Positions 28,676-36,379 of a DNA stretch of 60,646 nt are shown here, in pieces. Each line of letters opens with the position of its first letter. Positions within the stretch are counted from its first letter, which is position 1. The DNA lies in IMG/VR virus record IMGVR_UViG_3300046559_000479, positions 1 through 60,646 of that record. One strand, given 5' to 3'. The notes beneath the pieces are model-generated. The model was not told the DNA's origin. It did not search any database and saw only the letters and a list, made by a program, of their open reading frames with translations. This DNA is from a virus. The position numbers and the translations under genes are program-made.

Positions 28676-29170
28676 AATCAGGATACCTACCAGAGTTGCG
28701 ACACCCAACGCCATCATAGCACCTGGGTTGGAAGAAATGTCGGAGGGCGGGGACACGGAGGAATCGATAGGGAGGGGGCTACTACCTGAGTCCGTGATGA
28801 GGGACTGGACACTCGTGCTCGGGTCCACCCCAAGGGCATTGGCAATCGACGCGGCGTAGGCCGGGGCATTCCCTCCCTGCCCACTGCCCAACCATGAGTA
28901 CGTTAGGTCCGAAATACTATCTCCCCGTGCCGCATCCACCTGGATCTGGTGTTGGAGGGCGGCGTAACCAGTAGCGTAGTCCGGGAACTTGGCGAATCCC
29001 CCGGCACCTGGGATGGCACCGAATGCCGACGCGTAATAGCTCGTGTACACGAGGTTTCCAGGGTTGTTGTTGACGTAAGCCAGTGACCCTGGGTAGTACC
29101 CTTCCACTTGTTGGATCGTCCCAGCTATCGTGTCGAGTGCTCCGGGGATTCCTAGCCCAAAGAGCCGCAT
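28664..29170 (-). CDS. Membrane-anchored NNPGN-type virion or lysis enzyme
   Basis: 168 aa. 'TIQQVEGYYPGSLAYVNNNP' with 'GNLVY', then 'GFAKFPDYATGYAALQHQI': the E...NNPGN...F.(K)F....G..AL pattern seen in phage peptidoglycan-active structural proteins of the lysozyme-like group. Ser/Pro-rich linker and a C-terminal membrane span ('MMALGVATLVGILILSR'). N-terminus 'MRLFGLGIPG' resembles other virion proteins here. May be a virion-bound lytic enzyme. Confidence 0.6.
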   Translation of the reverse strand: MRLFGLGIPGALDTIAGTIQQVEGYYPGSLAYVNNNPGNLVYTSYYASAFGAIPGAGGFAKFPDYATGYAALQHQIQVDAARGDSISDLTYSWLGSGQGGNAPAYAASIANALGVDPSTSVQSLITDSGSSPLPIDSSVSPPSDISSNPGAMMALGVATLVGILILSR

Positions 29171-29173
29171 CGG

Positions 29174-29428
29174 TTACCTTAGTAGTACCGTCCGTTGGAA
29201 CTCTTCAAGCCGTGTAATCCCCTTGCCATCTCCAAGTGGGTAATCGTCATAACACATGTGGGGCTTCAGTTCACGGATTGCATTTCCCAAAGACACGTAT
29301 AGGCTAATCGCTTCGTCAGCGGACATGAACGCTTGAAATCCTCCGTCATTTTCTAGGACTATTATCGAACCTTTGTCGGTAGCCCTAGCTACTATGGCGG
29401 CGTTCTCTTGACTTAACGTCATGCTCAC
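29174..29428 (-). CDS. Hypothetical protein, 84 aa
   Basis: Compact alpha/beta protein ('KGSIIVLENDGGFQAFMSAD', 'ISLYVSLGNAIRELKPH'). Not recognised. Between the lysis and glycan modules. Confidence 0.55.
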   Translation of the reverse strand: MSMTLSQENAAIVARATDKGSIIVLENDGGFQAFMSADEAISLYVSLGNAIRELKPHMCYDDYPLGDGKGITRLEEFQRTVLLR

Positions 29429-29437
29429 GAGGTTATT

Positions 29438-30148
29438 CTACCTCAATACGGTGGTGAGGGGGGACAACGTGGCGGGGCCAAAACACTCTCTTCGGTAGAA
29501 CGGCTCCTGTGATGGATCGTGCCCCACGTACCACTCATACTTCCGTTCCCGCTCGGCCTTGTCCAGGTACCCATAGTGTAGGAGTCGGATCGGTTCCGGC
29601 TCGTGCAATCGTGGCTCACAGGAGATATGGGAGACGGGGACACTGGTAGGGTGCAGAGGGCCGGAATGATTCCTAAACTCCATGTCGGGCCGGATCAAAC
29701 GGAATATCGACGGCCTGTAACATTTCGCATAGTGCCCATCCGTTCGTACCGCGTTCACCGAGTCCCACAGGTAAAGGATCTGTACCGTCCAATGATTCAT
29801 CACGTGGCCGAGGGACGAGAGGTAGAGCTTAGGGCGATCCTCCTCCACTAACACCTCATCCCCGTCAATTGAGAATACCCAATACTGTGACCCTGGCCCG
29901 ATCCAATCGAGGGGGATGGTGCTGGTGATGGCCCTCAGTAACCACGTCTTGTCACGCGCCTCGTCCAAGCCAGTGAACGGGGAAAGGAAATACCGGCACT
30001 TGTCATAGGCGTGGATGATGTCGGGGGTCGAGTCGGTGGAATGGTCGTCAAGGACGAAGATTTTGTCACAGACCGGGAGGATGGATTGGAGGCACTGGTG
30101 GAGGTATTTTTCTTCGTTGAATACACGGAGCATTCCGTAGACGGGCAC
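29438..30148 (-). CDS. GT2-family glycosyltransferase A
   Basis: 236 aa. GT-A fold signature: 'YGMLRVFNEEKYLHQCLQSI', 'IFVLDDHSTDSTPDII' and the DxD-like 'FSIDGDEVLVEED'. The C-terminal half ('ILYLWDSVNAVRTDGHYAK', 'LLHYGYLDKAERERKYEWY') is strongly similar to the enzyme at 30303-31070, so the two are paralogues. Probably modifies a glycan of the host surface or of virion proteins. Confidence 0.85.
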   Translation of the reverse strand: MPVYGMLRVFNEEKYLHQCLQSILPVCDKIFVLDDHSTDSTPDIIHAYDKCRYFLSPFTGLDEARDKTWLLRAITSTIPLDWIGPGSQYWVFSIDGDEVLVEEDRPKLYLSSLGHVMNHWTVQILYLWDSVNAVRTDGHYAKCYRPSIFRLIRPDMEFRNHSGPLHPTSVPVSHISCEPRLHEPEPIRLLHYGYLDKAERERKYEWYVGHDPSQEPFYRRECFGPATLSPLTTVLR

Positions 30149-30306
30149 TACTTTTCTCTCCGATCTAGTGGAGTGAACTCAACACACTCACATCCCGATA
30201 TGATGCAGGGCCAAGGTTGGTCTCTATAAATGTCGTGGCACGCTATCGTGTGCCCACAATGAATGCACTGGTCGGAAATCAACGTGGGCATGTCCGGTTC
30301 AATCAT
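30148..30306 (-). CDS. Small zinc-module protein between two glycosyltransferases
   Basis: 52 aa. Start in an ATGA overlap. 'QCIHCGHTIACHD' and 'WPCIISGCECVEF' follow the same CxxCGH-x4-H...PC...CxC plan as 15059-15292 and the insert in the UDG-exonuclease. Function unknown. Confidence 0.55.
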   Translation of the reverse strand: MIEPDMPTLISDQCIHCGHTIACHDIYRDQPWPCIISGCECVEFTPLDRREK

Positions 30307-31070
30307 CCTACTTTCTCCACTCTCAACGGCCCCGCCCACTTCAACTTCGCTTCCCTCGGCACCCACACCACGTCCCCTTGAACAATATGCCGGTACCCAT
30401 CCTCCGTCATATTCTCCGGGTCAATCTGGTTGTACCATTTATATTTCCGCAACCGATCCTCCTTGTCCATGTACCCGTAATGCAGGAGTCGGGCTGGGCT
30501 CGGGCACGAGTGGTGCAAAAGCTCCTGTGGAATGTTTGAGCAGTGAAAGTTAGCCCCGTTCCCCCAGGGGGTGGACATGTAGGTAAAGGCGCGGTTCATC
30601 AGGCGAAACAGGGACGGACGCCGAAACTCCCCATACACCCCGTCCACCCTCACCTGATCCGGGGAATCCCATAGGTATAGGATTCTCGGGCTATGCACGT
30701 GCTGTGGGCCTTTCACGGCGTCGGCAAGTATCTCCCAGTCACCCGCCGCCAACTCCTCGTCACCGTCTATCGCAAGGCACCAGTAGGGGGAGGCTTCGTT
30801 GCCACTCAGGTAGTGTTGATCTCCGTTGGGGACCTTGCCGAAGAGTTTTTGCAGGAGCCAATTTTTATCGCGGGACTCATCGAGGCCGACGAACTCGGAC
30901 CTGTATACCGTGGTGCAGGGAAGGCCCTCGCAGATTTCTACGGTATTGTCTGCTGATCCGTCGTCCAAAACAAACACCCAGGAACACAGGGGCAATATCG
31001 AGTGGATTACCCGTGCGATCCACCGGCCTTCGTTTTTCACACGCAACATGCCGAACACGGTAGGTGTCAT
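30303..31070 (-). CDS. GT2-family glycosyltransferase B
   Basis: 255 aa paralogue of the enzyme at 29438-30148: 'FGMLRVKNEGRWIARVIHSI', 'VFVLDDGSADNTVEI', 'LAIDGDEELAAGD', and the shared C-terminal blocks 'ILYLWDSPDQVRVDGVYGE' and 'LLHYGYMDKEDRLRKYKWY'. Starts in an ATGA overlap. Acts presumably in the same glycan pathway. Confidence 0.85.
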   Translation of the reverse strand: MTPTVFGMLRVKNEGRWIARVIHSILPLCSWVFVLDDGSADNTVEICEGLPCTTVYRSEFVGLDESRDKNWLLQKLFGKVPNGDQHYLSGNEASPYWCLAIDGDEELAAGDWEILADAVKGPQHVHSPRILYLWDSPDQVRVDGVYGEFRRPSLFRLMNRAFTYMSTPWGNGANFHCSNIPQELLHHSCPSPARLLHYGYMDKEDRLRKYKWYNQIDPENMTEDGYRHIVQGDVVWVPREAKLKWAGPLRVEKVG

Positions 31071-31258
31071 AGTCCATGTCGTATAAAAAACTCTTCGTCC
31101 AGGATATCGGAGATCCGAACACCAGTCCGTTTAACGTCCTGTGGCCGGACAGGATTGTTGGCGGGATTCTTGGCCGCTTTCTTCCCAGCCTTCCGTTTCA
31201 TGGCGGAGACTTGGCCGGGGGAAAGTTTCTTTTTTACCCTAGATAATTCTGTTGCCAT
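31067..31258 (-). CDS. Small basic protein, 63 aa
   Basis: Lys-rich ('RVKKKLSPGQVSAMKRKAG', 'KKAAKNPANNPVRP') with two NP dipeptides like those in the virion proteins. Overlaps the upstream GT gene by 20 bp and the downstream GT by ATGA. Could bind nucleic acid. Confidence 0.5.
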   Translation of the reverse strand: MATELSRVKKKLSPGQVSAMKRKAGKKAAKNPANNPVRPQDVKRTGVRISDILDEEFFIRHGL

Positions 31259-32102
31259 AAAACCCCCTGGGCCGTGGCACCTTAATCAGATCCCACTCGG
31301 TGCCATCGATCACCACCGTCTCGGGGGATGCGTTCAGCCCCGGCAACTTGCTCTTAAAATACTTCTCCATGTGGAGGGCATTCGTGTTCCAGTCGAGTAC
31401 CCTCAACACATTCTCGGAATGGTAGTTCACGTTCTTCCCACAGAAGTATGCCAACTCTTCATTCATCCACCGCACGATCCCGGCATTGATCCTCTCCAAC
31501 GATTCAGGCGACCGGGAGGATGTCTCGTCGTGGGTGACAGCGACTTCTGGCACGCACGCTATCTGGTACCCGGCGATACGTAGCCTCCGACACCAGTTCA
31601 CTTCCTCATGGTGGCCTATTTCCGTGTTGAACGGTCCCACCGTCCTCTGTGCCATTCTACTCGTGACCCAACAGAATCCAGCGGACCAAAGACACTCGGT
31701 ATATTGTCCATTGTTCACGGGGTAATGCCCGTGGCCGGGGAATACTAATCCGAGGGAGTGAAACCTGTCCAGGAATGAACACAGAGACTCGTCCCATCCT
31801 GGACTTTGGACATAAGCATCGTTATCGAGGTATCCGATGTATTCGGTGGTAGCCAATTGAAACAGTTTGTTGACGGCTCCTGCGTAACCAGAGTTGGCTT
31901 GGACAATAGGCACAATCCTACCGTCAGAGTTGCAAACCGTTTTAAGAACCTCTTGAGCATCCACACTCTCCTGTGAACCGTCGTCGTTATGAATAACAAA
32001 GAGTCGCCAGTCGGTGGTGCTGAATTGTTGCACGTACTGGATGGTCCGGCGTAACTTCTCGGGGGAACGGAAGGACGCGATGCCAATGTCTAGTCGTCGC
32101 AT
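31239..32102 (-). CDS. GT2-family glycosyltransferase C (WsaE/rhamnosyl-like)
   Basis: 287 aa. 'DIGIASFRSPEKLRRTIQYV', 'FVIHNDDGSQESVDA', 'ANSGYAGAVNKLFQLATTEY' with 'IGYLDNDAYVQSPGW' give the GT-A nucleotide-sugar and DxD (here DND) motifs; 'GHHEEVNWCRRLRIAGYQI' is the conserved ED-Y-like acceptor region. Different subfamily from A and B. Confidence 0.85.
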   Translation of the reverse strand: MRRLDIGIASFRSPEKLRRTIQYVQQFSTTDWRLFVIHNDDGSQESVDAQEVLKTVCNSDGRIVPIVQANSGYAGAVNKLFQLATTEYIGYLDNDAYVQSPGWDESLCSFLDRFHSLGLVFPGHGHYPVNNGQYTECLWSAGFCWVTSRMAQRTVGPFNTEIGHHEEVNWCRRLRIAGYQIACVPEVAVTHDETSSRSPESLERINAGIVRWMNEELAYFCGKNVNYHSENVLRVLDWNTNALHMEKYFKSKLPGLNASPETVVIDGTEWDLIKVPRPRGFYGNRII

Positions 32103-32254
32103 AAAACTTTAGGCACGTACGGAGTTTTTGTCCAGGCCCACCGACCGATAGCCGCCGTGTTGTAAGCCATTATCCATTGAATTGGATTTCGATAGAGAGC
32201 CGGGGTCCTCCAAGTCATCCATAGCCAATTCACGTAGGCACGTATAAGTGTCAT
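32090..32254 (-). CDS. Small Trp-rich protein, 54 aa
   Basis: ATG at 32254 in an ATGA overlap with the upstream gene and stop overlapping the next start. 'YVNWLWMTWRTPALYRNPIQ' then 'AAIGRWAWTKTPYVP'. I prefer this frame to a 61-aa alternative because of the double coupling. Function unknown. Confidence 0.45.
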   Translation of the reverse strand: MTLIRAYVNWLWMTWRTPALYRNPIQWIMAYNTAAIGRWAWTKTPYVPKVLCDD

Positions 32255-32970
32255 AATCCCATCTCCACCACGGCCCGTTGCAACTCTTCAACACTCGGCT
32301 CCACCAGTTTCACCGCCCTCTCATTGACCTGTGGCATATCCGGGGTGAAGCTCACGATGATTTGTTTCTTGCCAAAGAGTGCCGCGACGTTGGTAAAACT
32401 CGATAGCACCCCAACGAACCCCGCCGACCCCAACACAGCATTCACCATCGCCTCGAATCCTTGGTTGGGCAACATCTCCCACCCCGGCCCCGGCTCGTAC
32501 TCTCCAGGTAGCCCTACCGCTTTTACCGGCCTTGCGTACGTCACTTCCCTCACCACCATTCGGCAATTCTTCCAGTCGTGCCTTGTGTAAGGATGGACCA
32601 CCGTATAGTCCCCGTCCACCACCTCGATCCCGTGGACTTCCAAAGGTTCCGCAAATCCCTCACACTCCCCTGCGTGGATGACTTGTTCCTGTGGGTACTC
32701 ACTCGTCACAAATTTTAGGGCCGGTGATATTGCAAGGAACCCTTTACCCGGACAGAACTCGTGTTCCACCACGTCCGGGTCCTCAATCACCCTCTCTATT
32801 TTGTAATCCGCTCCCTTGACATACTTCTTCGCCCACTCCCATACAGGCAACGAGTAGGACCCTGAGACGAGATGTACGTCACGGTCCCGGCATAGGCCCA
32901 CGACGGCGGGTAGGTGAGTCCAGGAGTCACCCATGAGGAACCCAACGGAAGAGACTACAATTGGTGTCAC
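32251..32970 (-). CDS. Putative glycosyltransferase (GT-B/GT9-like)
   Basis: 239 aa. 'VSSVGFLMGDSWTHLPAVVG' and 'VVHPYTRHDWKNC' with 'AVGLPGEYEPGPGW' and 'GSAGFVGVLSSFTNVAALFG' resemble the layout of ADP-heptose/GT9-type enzymes (P-loop-like start, H-P-x-T-R, C-terminal 'S..A.lfg' motif). Moderate evidence only. GTG start in a GTGA overlap. Confidence 0.55.
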   Translation of the reverse strand: MTPIVVSSVGFLMGDSWTHLPAVVGLCRDRDVHLVSGSYSLPVWEWAKKYVKGADYKIERVIEDPDVVEHEFCPGKGFLAISPALKFVTSEYPQEQVIHAGECEGFAEPLEVHGIEVVDGDYTVVHPYTRHDWKNCRMVVREVTYARPVKAVGLPGEYEPGPGWEMLPNQGFEAMVNAVLGSAGFVGVLSSFTNVAALFGKKQIIVSFTPDMPQVNERAVKLVEPSVEELQRAVVEMGL

Positions 32971-33587
32971 ACCTTCTCCAGTAACGCCATGGGAAACACG
33001 GGCTCCCCTCCCGAGTCCAGTTGCCGCCACCCGTTCTGAAGCAGGTATGGGATGAGGAAAATGCCCTTGCCGTCGTACGTTACCGGGTCGGTATCGTCAA
33101 TCAGCATCAGACTCCCCGGTACGAAGCAAGCCGGGTCGAACTGTTTGTGCAGTTCAATGTAAAAAGACGGGATCTCCGGGTGACGTTTCACGAACGCTTT
33201 ATAATCGTTCTCACAGATCAACTCGAATCCCGCATCCACGTACAGCAACGCGATGGGCTCGTGCAGGCCAGGGACCCAATCGTAGGCATCGCCTAGGGTA
33301 ATCTCCGGGAGTGCCGAGTACTCGGGGATGTAGGTTTCGAGGATCGTCCTGCAATTCCTCACCGCCCCTTCTCGGACATCGATGGACTTGATCCGCGCCC
33401 CGTACTTCCCCGCGTACCATGCGTACGCCAACATCGCGTTACCAAGTCCGTTGGGGTTGTAGGATTCGGAAGTGCCGATTTCAACGATCAAGGGGTTGCC
33501 GCCCACTCTTCTTTCGTTGACCAATTCCAGTGTCCGCTTCAACGTCTTCTCCCGGCCAAAAGGCGGGTGCCCGGTCCAGTCAATCAT
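32967..33587 (-). CDS. Class I SAM-dependent methyltransferase
   Basis: 206 aa. 'LIVEIGTSESYNPNGLGNAM' (motif I position), 'ARIKSIDVREGAVRNC', 'EPIALLYVDAGFE' and 'PGSLMLIDDTDPV' fit methyltransferases acting on sugars (Methyltransf_24-like). ATG at 33587 is preceded by GGGAGG and, just upstream, palindromic element copy 9. Likely decorates a nucleotide-sugar or glycan. Confidence 0.75.
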   Translation of the reverse strand: MIDWTGHPPFGREKTLKRTLELVNERRVGGNPLIVEIGTSESYNPNGLGNAMLAYAWYAGKYGARIKSIDVREGAVRNCRTILETYIPEYSALPEITLGDAYDWVPGLHEPIALLYVDAGFELICENDYKAFVKRHPEIPSFYIELHKQFDPACFVPGSLMLIDDTDPVTYDGKGIFLIPYLLQNGWRQLDSGGEPVFPMALLEKV

Positions 33588-33997
33588 TTTGTGCCTCCCT
33601 TTCCCTGTGAAAAAGACCATTCCCAATTCTTCACTTCATGCTCGTCCTGGTCGTCGGGTCGCCACGCGGGACTCGGCATGTTGAGGACGTAGGCAAACCC
33701 ATCCCCCTCGTTGTACAGTGCGGCGGGGACTCCAGGACTCACGGGGATAGGGTCGTCCTCTTCATCCACCACGGTACTGATGTAGACCCCTTGGCTAGTC
33801 CGTATCACGAGGTGGACTGTGCCTAGGATCACCTTAAACAACCCCCGACGTTTCATGTGGAGGTGTGGGCCTTTCACTGTGAAAGGTGAAATCACCGTCA
33901 AGTACACTTGGTCAACTGGTGGGCCGTCCAGCACGTTCCAAATCGGGACGAGATATCCGTTTATCTTACCGTCACTCCCTTTCGTCTCAATTTTCAT
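33584..33997 (-). CDS. Cupin sugar-isomerase/epimerase-like protein
   Basis: 137 aa. Cupin strand pattern 'VYLTVISPFTVKGPHLHMKR' and 'RGLFKVILGTVHLVIRT' with metal or catalytic His in 'HLH', as in RmlC/FdtA/WxcM-like enzymes acting on dTDP-sugars. 'PGVPAALYNEGDGFAYVLN' fits the second cupin motif. Sits between the SDR-methyltransferase fusion and a methyltransferase, so a deoxysugar pathway is likely. An exact 17-bp palindrome of the recurrent type lies within the gene. Confidence 0.72.
   Translation of the reverse strand: MKIETKGSDGKINGYLVPIWNVLDGPPVDQVYLTVISPFTVKGPHLHMKRRGLFKVILGTVHLVIRTSQGVYISTVVDEEDDPIPVSPGVPAALYNEGDGFAYVLNMPSPAWRPDDQDEHEVKNWEWSFSQGKGGTK
33599..33615. promoter_or_regulatory. 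Palindromic element, copy 9
   Basis: Minus strand CTTTTTCACAGGGAAAG, 11 bases before the methyltransferase ATG. It encodes the last residues ('FSQGK') of the cupin gene, so it is conserved despite lying in a coding end. Confidence 0.75.
33870..33886. promoter_or_regulatory. Perfect 17-bp palindrome of the recurrent type, copy 10
   Basis: CCTTTCACTGTGAAAGG, fully symmetric about its central base. Lies inside the cupin gene (codons for 'PFTVKG'). Confidence 0.45.
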
Positions 33998-35565
33998 AAC
34001 GGTTTCCTATACCAATTGCTCGACTCCTGTACGAACCCGATGGAGTTGAGCAATGGGTCCCAGTCCTTTTCAAAATGATCGTTCACGGTCAGGTGCATGG
34101 GAATACTCCCCTGTGGGCCACTACCACAATTGAAGGCGTTTTGTGCGAAAAACAATCCCCCCGGCACCAAGTTTCCGTAGATGGCCCGTACCCACTCCTC
34201 GACATTAGGAACGTGCTCCAGGAAGTCCGCCGACACGATAGCATCGAATGCCCCTAGTGGGATGTCAAAGTCAAGCCTATCTCCGGGATAGCTGATGGGA
34301 GTGAAGGTGCCCGTCTCTAGCAACTGAATCACGTGCCCACGCATCTGGAAACTGGACTCGGCAAAGTTGGCAATCCGGCTCCAGTAGAGGTCGTTGTAGC
34401 ACGGCGACATCCCGGCCTGCGCCACGGCAAGGGATAAGTCCCCGGTCCCGTCCCCGAGGCATAGTACCGTTTTCTTCCCGTCCGCCTTCAACCTGTCCAC
34501 GATCCCCTTGCACATCCCCACGTAGTTGAATCCAGGATGCACGTGGTACGCCGTCAACTCCCAGATGTACGCCTCCGTCTCTCGGTACCACGCCGTCAAC
34601 TCTTCGTCAGTCGTAGGATTGGCCCGCCTAAAATCCTCTGCCACCTCCCCGTGCAAAGTGCCAAACCCACTCTCCAGCTTTTGCAAACACGTCTCGTGTG
34701 GCAGGTGGAGGAACGCGGCAATCTCTTTCGACTTGTAATGCACGTCATCGGCCTGTCTTGATTCCCACTCTTGACGAAGACGGATCAGACCGTTAGCCAG
34801 AGATACCGTGTGGTACGATCCCACCTCGTACGGTCCCGTCGTGTCCAGAGGCCGAGGCGCTAATCCCGGTAGATCCTCGTGCTTCACCGGAACCACGTCC
34901 TGGTTGCTTGCCAAGAGCACCGCCAATTCGTACCGGGATACTCGCGTGGGGCCACCTACGTAGTGGATGGACCGCGTAGGAGGGGCTTGACACAGCTTCC
35001 AAATCATCTCCGCCACGTCCCACGCAAATGCGACGGCAAAGTATCTGTCGTCTACCGATTGGTGCTCTTGGCCTGCCAACATTCTTTCAGCGGGATTCTC
35101 TCGCCCTATGCCGGGGAAGGGGCGAATACCAAGGACGAAGGTGGGGCGGACGATGGTGTAGTTACTGTACCCACCAAACGCTAAGTAGTCATCCGCTTTA
35201 CGTTTTTGCTCACCATAAGCATTCACGGGGTCCAGTGCCGCTTGACTACTTGCATGGATCAGGTGTTTGTTGTGGGTATCACACCATGTCACCAGAGCAT
35301 CAACAAGGTCACAGTTCACTTCCCAATATCTCACTGATGGACTCTGCTCTACTACATCCGGCCTACTCTCACCGGCCAAGTTTACAACCACGTCTGGCAT
35401 CAACTCATTCAATAAGTCGTCAGGTTCATTCACACGGAATGCGTCAAATCCCCGGTACAAATGGCTCTCAGTCCTCCGTGTGAATGTGGCGTCCACTCCC
35501 ACTGGCACCGACACGTGCAAATGTTGACCGATGATACCCCCGGCCCCGATCACTACCACTTTCAT
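33994..35565 (-). CDS. Fusion: RmlD-like SDR reductase/epimerase + SAM methyltransferase
   Basis: 523 aa. Residues 1-270 are an extended SDR of the dTDP-4-dehydrorhamnose reductase type: 'VVVIGAGGIIGQHL' (NAD(P) loop), 'VVVNLAGESRPD', 'HASSQAALD', catalytic 'YGEQKRKAD' (YxxxK) and 'YTIVRPTFVLG'. Residues about 360-523 are a methyltransferase: 'TVLCLGDGTGDLSLAVAQAG' (motif I) and 'FDAIVSADFLEHVPN'. The fusion links sugar reduction and O/C-methylation in one chain. ATG at 35565 in an ATGA overlap. Confidence 0.85.
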   Translation of the reverse strand: MKVVVIGAGGIIGQHLHVSVPVGVDATFTRRTESHLYRGFDAFRVNEPDDLLNELMPDVVVNLAGESRPDVVEQSPSVRYWEVNCDLVDALVTWCDTHNKHLIHASSQAALDPVNAYGEQKRKADDYLAFGGYSNYTIVRPTFVLGIRPFPGIGRENPAERMLAGQEHQSVDDRYFAVAFAWDVAEMIWKLCQAPPTRSIHYVGGPTRVSRYELAVLLASNQDVVPVKHEDLPGLAPRPLDTTGPYEVGSYHTVSLANGLIRLRQEWESRQADDVHYKSKEIAAFLHLPHETCLQKLESGFGTLHGEVAEDFRRANPTTDEELTAWYRETEAYIWELTAYHVHPGFNYVGMCKGIVDRLKADGKKTVLCLGDGTGDLSLAVAQAGMSPCYNDLYWSRIANFAESSFQMRGHVIQLLETGTFTPISYPGDRLDFDIPLGAFDAIVSADFLEHVPNVEEWVRAIYGNLVPGGLFFAQNAFNCGSGPQGSIPMHLTVNDHFEKDWDPLLNSIGFVQESSNWYRKPL

Positions 35566-36308
35566 ACCGTCACCTCCGGGAACAATGCCGCCCACTCGCT
35601 CTCTTCCCTCTTCTTCCCATGATTATCCACTCCCCATTTCTCGATGAAGAGTTTCAGGTTGGGTTTGAAGTCGGCGGGTTGGCCTGAACGAAAAGAGGAG
35701 CGAAGTGTGGAGTGGTCCACGTAGCAGAGGTCGTACACCCCAATCTTCAACCCTGCCTCTCGCACCGCTGCACAAAAGTCATCGTCCTCGACAGCGTAAT
35801 CTACATACCGTTCATCGAGGAGTCCAGGGTAAGGTTCTGTTTTGAGGGGGAGATTGAATGTATGGCGAGGGATGTACACACAGAGGAAACAAACCATCCG
35901 GGGCTCATCCCTCAACCCCTTCCTATCCCCGTATGGCCTTACCGTTTGGTTCGGATTCCCTGCCGCGTCCGTTACTGCCGCGATCACCCCATACTCAGGG
36001 TTGGCCTTACTCACGGCTTCCATCTTCGTGAACCCGTCCGGTGTCTTGAGAATGGCATCGTCATTCAACAGAATCACGTCATCGTCCCCCGCCGCTCGAA
36101 TCCCAATGTTGGCGTTGCGGGCAAAGATGAAAGGCTTCTCCCCAGCCACGTATCGAATCAACCCGGACGTAGGGTACTCAGCATACACACCTTCCAACCC
36201 ATCGTCCACAACAATGATCTTGGCGTCGGGCTCATTGGACCTGACGGCACCTACACAGGTTCTTAGGTTGTTGATGTTCTTGCTCAGTATAACGACGGAA
36301 AATCCCAC
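35562..36308 (-). CDS. GT2-family glycosyltransferase D
   Basis: 248 aa. 'SVVILSKNINNLRTCVGAV', 'KIIVVDDGLEG', 'FARNANIGIRAAGDDDVILL' with 'NDDA' (DxD-like) and 'YVDYAVEDDDFCAAVREAG' (ED acceptor motif) define a GT2 enzyme. GTG start at 36308; AAAAGGGTAGG from the palindromic element serves as ribosome-binding site. Confidence 0.85.
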   Translation of the reverse strand: MGFSVVILSKNINNLRTCVGAVRSNEPDAKIIVVDDGLEGVYAEYPTSGLIRYVAGEKPFIFARNANIGIRAAGDDDVILLNDDAILKTPDGFTKMEAVSKANPEYGVIAAVTDAAGNPNQTVRPYGDRKGLRDEPRMVCFLCVYIPRHTFNLPLKTEPYPGLLDERYVDYAVEDDDFCAAVREAGLKIGVYDLCYVDHSTLRSSFRSGQPADFKPNLKLFIEKWGVDNHGKKREESEWAALFPEVTV

Positions 36309-36321
36309 ACGTGTACCTACC

Positions 36322-36337
36322 CTTTTCCCTGTGAAAG
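36322..36337. promoter_or_regulatory. Palindromic element, copy 11
   Basis: Minus strand CTTTCACAGGGAAAAG, 13 bases before the GTG of glycosyltransferase D, in a 71-bp gap. Confidence 0.75.
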
Positions 36338-36344
36338 ACTATTG

Positions 36345-36360
36345 AGCTTTACCCGTTCTA
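36345..36360 (-). promoter_or_regulatory. Recurrent leader element GAACGGGTAAA, copy 5
   Basis: Minus strand TAGAACGGGTAAAGCTC, immediately upstream of palindromic element copy 11. Here it lies well before the start codon, so it is not just a Shine-Dalgarno. Confidence 0.4.
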
Positions 36361-36379
36361 CGTGCTCGGGGACAGTCTA

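Noticed and set aside
32109-32294. 61-aa minus-strand ORF starting inside the GT9-like gene
   Set aside because: The 54-aa frame at 32090-32254 has start-stop coupling at both ends; the 61-aa frame has none.
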